From the NCBI GenBank assembly GCA_033030425.1, contig JAUFSD010000005.1:186001-250000 (forward strand): DNA of 64,000 nucleotides, read 5' to 3'. This document shows positions 58,650-64,000 of this stretch, one piece after another. The position numbers and the translations under genes are program-made. This DNA comes from Verpa conica. Taxonomy: Eukaryota > Ascomycota > Pezizomycetes > Pezizales > Morchellaceae. Numbering within the stretch: position 1 is the stretch's first letter; each line of letters begins with the position of its first letter. The notes below the pieces were generated by a model, which saw only the letters and a program-made list of their open reading frames with translations, did not search any database and was not told the origin of the DNA.

Positions 58650-59276
58650 TCATGCTAGTGCTCTGCCTCCAAGCCCATCAAAGCTGTAAAATATATCCGG
58701 ATTATGAGCATCAAATGTAATCTCTTCTGGCTCCTCCTTGATTCCTGTCTTGGCTACTCCAGACTTTCTCACAGATCTTGTGGGGCTTTCCGACCTGTTG
58801 TCCTCCTGTGCGACCCGTCGTGCTTTGGCTGTCCTGGGAGTGCTGGCAACAGACCCTGCGCCCTTTCGCTTCCGAGGAGTCGAAGGCACTGAACCGCCGG
58901 CTGAGGCCTTGAGCGCGTTTTTGATCCTCAATATGCGTTCACTGATTGCACGGGCTGTAGGAACCTCGCGGCCATCCTTCGCTACGCTACTGTTAGCTGA
59001 ACTTCTCGGGTAGAGAGTAATGTGAAGAAGATGCAGACGTACGCCATGCTTCCCTACACAAGATGTTAGTTACTACTTTTGTAAGAATAAGGATCTAGAA
59101 CGAGTTTTGGGGGGGGTCGTACCGTATTTTCTCAGCTTTAATGGAAACATCATGGGTTTCAATAAGCTTAACGAAAAGCTGCGTTACATTAGTATCGGGC
59201 GAGAACAATAATCACAAGAGAGAGAGAGAGAGGGTGGGGGACATACAAGTTGGTCGTTATCTGCTGTCCACTTCAT
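58650..59276 (-). CDS. Myb/SANT-like small nuclear protein with 11-nt microexon (array member 9)
   Basis: Four exons (59276-59247, 59178-59123, 59053-59043, 58981-58650), 142 aa. The domain: W3 in MKWTADNDQL| LFVKLIETHDVSIKAEKI, then REAWPKDGREVPTARAISER and ILRIKNAL. Exon 3 is only 11 bases and supplies EAW. It is needed because joining exons 2 and 4 directly shifts the frame; it is flanked by TGTAG and GTACGT consensus sites. The first intron is phase 0 before helix 1, as in members 6 and 12. The linker is basic (STPRKRKGAG) and the tail acidic, with a SUMO-like IKEEPEE site. Confidence 0.68.
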
Positions 59277-60091
59277 TTTGGCTTTAAGAATGAAAATCAG
59301 GAGTTACAAAGGAGGTTCAGGTGGAGGTAACGGATTCATAAATGGGACTACAGGAAAAGCCCTTATGTTCCGGGTGGGCGTCGTACTCAAAAGAAATTTG
59401 ACCAACTGAGGACTGACCGCTAGTACCCCTCTTCAGCTCCTCTCCCATCTTCCCTGAGGGAGCAAGCTTTGTACACATATCTGGTGGGGGAGGGGGGTTC
59501 CTGAAACTTCCAATCTATAACTGTTGGTCGTTGAGATGGTTGCATAACTGGTGTAACATTTGCTATATAACCTTGGCTGTTCACTGACCCAAATACTGGG
59601 AAGTCTCAGCTCGGAGGTTTTGCATTCGGTTATGCACGCGGGGGGGGTCTTTTCTTTCCCTTTTCTTTTTTTTTTATATGGTTCTTTTGAGTGGCTGCGC
59701 CGCTGATCGCTGGTCCCCCTGTACATTGTACAAGTTTCTATGTACTGTCGCGTCCCGCAACCAAGGAACCAATGCTATCACGCACAGACTCAAAGGTAGC
59801 TCTTATCCCGCCAGTTATTCTTATAAAGAGATTATCAACAACAATGACATCAGAGGTACAAAGCCCAACCACCCCATCAAATCCTAAAGATGTCACTTTG
59901 TAATTTACAACAAACCGGGTATTAAAGGCTAGAGATGGGCCCCATGTAATGCTACAAGTACCGTTAAATCTAGTATATACAGTGTATACGCACCTCAATA
60001 CGTACGTACGTTACTCTCATCCCCCACACCCCCCAATTAAATGAAATAGGTCCTAATAAACCCATCTGGTAGAGATCCTACCACTATTAAG
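59277..60091. other. Spacer between divergent array genes 9 and 10
   Basis: Array genes 9 (minus) and 10 (plus) diverge from here; both promoters should lie in this 0.8 kb. No coding region; frames at 59.7-60.0 kb are antisense shadows of each other. Confidence 0.5.
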
Positions 60092-60388
60092 ATGAAGTGG
60101 GATTCCACCGCCGAAGCCCGTCTGCTTGCTGTGATTGTTCAAGACCTCACTAGCCGCGGGGTAAAATTCGAGTATGCCGCCATTGCCGAAGCCTTTGGCC
60201 AAGGTGTAACCGAAGGGGCGATTATAAACAGAATCTTTCTCCTTCGTAATAAATCAGACCTTGACGCGGATGGGGGTGGTACCAACCTCCCGAAAACACC
60301 GTCCACCCCGGCTGCAAAACGAAGGAAACAGAAAGTCATGGGGAGTGGGGTAAGCAAGCGAAAGCCAAAGCGTGAGCAAGCGTTATAG
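60092..60388 (+). CDS. Intronless Myb/SANT-like small nuclear protein (array member 10)
   Basis: Single exon, 98 aa. The domain fills residues 3-52: W3 in MKWDSTAEARLLAVIVQDL, then VKFEYAAIAEAFGQGVTEGA and a third helix IINRIFLLRNK. The tail is basic (STPAAKRRKQK, SKRKPKREQ) with no acidic part. It starts MKW like array member 9 but lacks every family intron, so it may be a retrocopy or have lost its introns. A GA repeat lies 47 bases past the stop. Confidence 0.75.
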   Translation: MKWDSTAEARLLAVIVQDLTSRGVKFEYAAIAEAFGQGVTEGAIINRIFLLRNKSDLDADGGGTNLPKTPSTPAAKRRKQKVMGSGVSKRKPKREQAL

Positions 60389-61054
60389 TTATTGGATAAA
60401 GGCATTTACCGTCCTTTCATGGATTACATGTACCGAGAGAGAGAGAGAGAGAGAGAGAGATAAAGAGAGCAAGGGTTGGCTTCATGATATAGCACTCGGC
60501 TTTTCTAATATATTCAGCATGTGGCCGTTGTGTTTGCTTCTTCTTCTTGTCCCCCCCATGTGCATATTAGGCGGTCAATTCGGAAAAACTTCCGTGAGTC
60601 GTTCCATGTAACCTACGATTATTATTTATTTTATTTTGGAAGGATGTACCGGTGTCTGCATACAGTGCATTTAGTTGGCTATCAGCTGAATCCACCAGAT
60701 GGGGGAAACGAATACAGGTCACAAATGTCATGTCCCGGTTGTCTTAGGTCCACTATAATTTTAAATTACAATAAGTGTTCACAGAATTTGTAAAAGCCAT
60801 TTTCTACCAGCCTCCTCCCACTCAACCGTACGTCCGCCGGTCCTTACATACTGCACAGACCTCGTTGAGCATAACAGAATGGCGTGGTAGGTCCCGCAAA
60901 GTTTCCATAAATCAAGAGGAAATTCGTCCCGTCTAGCTTTTGCAATCACTCTCCGTGTTGGAAAAAACCCAAGCATTGGAATTTTTACCTTCTATACCCC
61001 GTTACTTTCCGTAAGAACCACACAAACCTCTTTCACAAATACACTCATCTCAGT
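60389..61054. other. Spacer between array genes 10 and 11
   Basis: Carries a GA microsatellite (60435-60460) and the promoter of array gene 11. No gene recognised. Confidence 0.5.
60435..60460. repeat. GA dinucleotide microsatellite
   Basis: Thirteen uninterrupted GA units in the 3' flank of array gene 10. Confidence 0.9.
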
Positions 61055-61533
61055 ATGACAAAAATCAACTGGAATGCGGAAAAGTACCAGCGTCTGCTTG
61101 CCGCCACAATGGCTGCCCATCCCGAGCTCAAATTAGTATGTTTGTCTAGTCTACACATGCCGACTCCCAGGTAAAAAAAGCTCTAGGTATGGGGACTAAC
61201 ATTACACAGAACTATAACATTATAGCCGCAATGTTTGGCGAAGGAGCTACATACGACAGCATCGAGACCCGTTACAGAATCGTCAAGAAGGAAGCCAAAA
61301 AACTTCGAGAAGAAATAACAAACGGCATCCGGCCAGCAGTTGCTCCGCCAACTCCTCGGAAACGCAGGATGAACGCTGGTATAAGCACTCCTAAAAAAGT
61401 AACAAAACGAAAGCCGGTCACTCCAAAGAAGACACCAATGAAACAGGAGTCGGGCCCTGAGGACGAAGACGAGGAGGAAGAGGAGCTGGGGAATGTGTGG
61501 AGCGGCGTCAGTGGGGGGGATTACAGCGAGTAG
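61055..61533 (+). CDS. Myb/SANT-like small nuclear protein (array member 11)
   Basis: Two exons (61055-61135, 61210-61533), 134 aa; intron GTATGT...ACACAG, phase 0. The domain: W6 in MTKINWNAEKYQRLLAATMA, then LKL|NYNIIAAMFGEGATYDSI and ETRYRIVKKEAKKL. The intron is one codon downstream of the position used by members 1-5 and 8. The linker is basic with repeated TPxK units (PTPRKRR, TPKKVTKRK, TPKKTPMK), and the tail is strongly acidic (EDEDEEEEE). DNA or chromatin binding is inferred. Confidence 0.77.
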
Positions 61534-62083
61534 AAGTCCGAGACATGATCTTGTTTTGCCTTATCAATGTGTATCTGTAGGCTGGTAAAACAAACGTTTT
61601 AAGAAAGGCCGTTTCTTTTCCCTTTCCTTTTCTACTTTTATCACGTGTATATGCATGCATTTGTTTGTTTGATATTCTACTTCCATCGATGTGTAACACC
61701 CAGGGTGCTTTGGGCGGGACCGTACCCGTGAATCTGGGACTATCCGATGTTGGTGGCTTTCTGCAGCCCGGTTTGATATCGCCGGCTCTTTCTGGAAGAA
61801 CAAGAGAGAGGAGGGACGAAAGCAAACATTAGAACCCCATTAGATCCTGGCTTTTACTTTCTCCACCCAATCCAAATATCGTCCCCCCCTTCCCCCTCTC
61901 TTCACGATCTATTCTATTCCCTGCAGGTGTAGCCAGCCCCCCGTCTTTAGTAATTTCTTGAATCAATATTTTTTTTTTTTTCTTTTACTTTAACGGTCTC
62001 GATCTCTTTCAACCCACTTCAAAAACTCTGGTCACTTTTATTTTTATCCCTCCATTCATCTATCTTATTGATTCCACTCAAAT
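61534..62083. other. Spacer before array gene 12
   Basis: 3' region of array gene 11 and a pyrimidine-rich promoter of array gene 12, with a poly-T run near 61970-61981. No gene. Confidence 0.5.
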
Positions 62084-63004
62084 ATGCCGAAAGTTGTGCG
62101 TGAATAATCCATCATCTTCTCTTTGCTCCGCGGCCGTATAGAGATAGGCTAACAAATGAACCGTCTCTCTCTCTACTCTCACCCAGGTTTGGACCTCTGA
62201 GAACGATCGCAAGGTATTTATTGGGTTTTTAATTTACTTGTTATTTAATTAGTTTTTTTCTTTCTTTCTTTTTTTTTTTTAATTTAAATTTTTTTTTCTT
62301 TCTTTCTTTCTTTCATTCCTTAATTCGGTCTTTTACTAAAAAAAAAGGGAACATTCTACACAGCTTCTCATTCGCCTTATTGAACGTTCTGCGAAATCAT
62401 ACGATACTGTAGAATTATGCAAGATCTTCCCAGGTATTCCACCAACCTCTTTCAATCTTTTTTTTTTTTTTAAAAAAAAAACGAAAAAAAAACAAAAAAA
62501 GAAAGAAACCCAATACTAACACAGTCAATCCTCTGTTTGAAAAAACAAAACAAAAAAGGAGCGACTCCGAAAGCGATCGAAGAAAGGATAGCGAAACTCA
62601 AACGCGAAGCTAAAGCTATGGATCATCCAAAACCACGTAATCACCCAAAGGGCAAAAGCGGGCCGAAGAAACGAGTAGCCACTGAAGCGTCTGTGGGTTC
62701 TTCCGAGACTAAGAGGACTAGGACGACGACGACGACGAAAGTCACACAGCCGTCGTCGTCGTCTTTGGGTAATAAGGCGGTGGGAGGAGGGGACGAATCA
62801 TCTCAATCGGAAAATTCACTTTATGAACCCTTGGTTTCGGCTGAGCTGGCGAGTGTGAAGCGTGAACTTGAGCTGGATTCTGGGTCTGAAGGTGGGCTTG
62901 GGGTTGGTGGGGATATAGGCTCGGAGTTTGGCTCGGAAGATGAGGATACTGATGATCAGAGTCATGCTTTGGTTAAGTCGGAGATGGGGGTTGGGGAGTT
63001 ATAG
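62084..63004 (+). CDS. Myb/SANT-like small nuclear protein (array member 12)
   Basis: Four exons (62084-62095, 62187-62213, 62364-62433, 62559-63004), 184 aa. Exons 1 and 2 are only 12 and 27 bases. Splicing gives MPKV|VWTSENDRK|LLIRLIERSAKSYDT..., then FPG|ATPKAIEERIAKLKREA: the same W, the same intron positions and phases (0 and 1) and the same TPKAI motif as member 6. The introns are bloated with poly-T/poly-A and CTTT repeats; the last acceptor (AAAAAAG at 62552-62558) is A-rich and atypical, with a branch point at ATACTAAC about 40 bases upstream. The linker is basic (KSGPKKR) and the acidic tail has SUMO-like VKREL and VKSEM sites. Confidence 0.72.
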
Positions 63005-64000
63005 TGTGTTTGAGGTGTACTGGCTTTGTGGGCATTTTTTTTATATTATTCTATGAGGTCTGTGATTGTTATAGGTAATGATTTGTCCTGGCTAGCTAGC
63101 TTCTTAAGGGGGAGGTTATTATCATCTTTTTGGTTATCTGTGGAGTTTACTGCTTGATGCGCTGAAAAGGGAATATTCACTTATAATCTCTCTAAGCTAC
63201 GAATTTGATTATATCAAGGCTTTAGATCTGGGAGAAGTACCTGGCTCTAAGAGTGGTCCCATAGCCGTTCTCACTCGCAAGCCCTAGATAGAATTACTGA
63301 CTCTATGACCAATTAATCATGACCCACCATCATTGTCTCGCTCATGCGTTTGAAGAGACTTTATGAGTATCATTGTAGATACGCTATGGATTGAAGATCA
63401 GCTCGTAGAGTTAGATCATATAATATCACTCGATATAGACCTGCCGTCACTTTTTTAGAGAATTCCGAATGAATTAATTATAAGTACATGGATTTTAGAG
63501 AATTCTATATCACTTAAGGAACTTAGTACTAGCAAAAAACAATGAACAAAAAGGCTCATATGCCCTGACTCTGTTGTAGAGCGGTAGACCCGAGAAACTG
63601 ATTTATTCATAGTCATTAAGTTTAGATCCCCGTCAGTATTCCAGTAGCACCTTCACTGATTTTGTTCATGTAAGTATATAATTAATTATACTCATAGCCT
63701 AATTATTCAAGCAGAGTACCCTATAGGAGTCAAATATGAGAAATGGGCTTCCTATCCGGCCCCTTGCCCAAGCTTTGTAATTACTAGCTGAATCACGGCA
63801 TTTATAGCGTTAGTGGAAACACTTGTATAGCAGTCGATGAACAAGATAGCAACTAGAGTACATGACGTAGATCCCACGAGAATGTTAGTGTCCGTATACA
63901 AAGGTAATCCCAGACAAAGTTCTAAAAAGCTTGGGACATGACCAGTAGCCGTATTTTGGAGTAAAAGAGGGGAAATGACAAGCAAACCTCATGCTTCCCG
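63005..64000. other. AT-rich end of window, no gene
   Basis: TA-rich DNA with stops in all frames; contains mini-insertion copy 3 (separate entry). No telomere repeat. Confidence 0.5.
63453..63505. mobile_element. Mini-insertion copy 3: 27-nt insert between 13-bp direct repeats
   Basis: TTTTAGAGAATTC at 63453-63465 is repeated at 63493-63505. The 27 bases between contain GAATTAATTATAAGTACAT, identical to the insert core at 14.3 and 25.7 kb except for one C-to-T change. The flanking repeat is unrelated to those of the other two copies. Confidence 0.7.

Noticed and set aside
1..64000. CRISPR array, phage, plasmid or bacterial operon
   Set aside because: No regularly spaced direct repeats, no polycistronic gene packing; spliceosomal introns throughout show a eukaryotic nuclear genome.

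Overview
This is a window from the nuclear genome of a filamentous ascomycete (Pezizomycotina). Class is not decidable by eye; the gene-poor, TpA-rich layout with many long poly-C tracts would fit Pezizomycetes, but that is a guess. The evidence is: short GT-AG introns (about 50-200 nt) with CTAAC-type branch points, fungal protein families (sedolisin protease, EDE1-type EH-domain scaffold, CYP52-like P450, NmrA-like reductase, App1-like phosphatase), and coding islands separated by AT-rich, gene-free DNA that looks RIP-affected. There are no prokaryotic features, CRISPR arrays or rRNA, and no intact tRNA. Gene models were built by hand from splice signals and reading-frame continuity; all family names come from motif recognition, not database searches.

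Layout. 0.5-8.6 kb: an NmrA-like protein, a predicted secreted App1-type phosphatidate phosphatase and a secreted sedolisin protease, the last two convergent. 13.2-14.0 kb: an F-box-like protein. 17.8-19.3 kb: a coiled-coil protein of unknown function. 19.3-30.4 kb: an 11-kb gene desert with a probable solo LTR. 30.5-32.3 kb: a four-exon cytochrome P450. 34.2-34.9 kb: an F-box/ankyrin protein. 37.2-41.7 kb: EDE1, the endocytic scaffold and largest gene.

43.8-63.0 kb holds the most striking region: twelve small, strongly diverged paralogue-like genes on both strands. Each encodes a single short N-terminal helical domain of the fungal Myb/SANT-like type, followed by a lysine/arginine-rich linker and, in most, an acidic tail with SUMO-consensus-like motifs. 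Shared intron positions and phases split most of them into at least two lineages. Most of these genes have small exons and are easily missed or mis-modelled. A pogo-like MITE, a decayed coding relic and a 70-aa orphan gene lie within the array.

Mobile DNA. Besides two MITEs, a foldback, a tRNA-like element and the LTR, three copies of one nearly identical insertion of about 27-37 nt (14.3, 25.7 and 63.5 kb) are each flanked by a different 9-14-bp direct repeat. That is the signature of a transposed sequence, possibly 5'-truncated ends of a non-LTR element with an ATTC tail. A related-looking case at 33.0 kb and a poly-T tract between 10-bp direct repeats in a P450 intron may be products of the same machinery.
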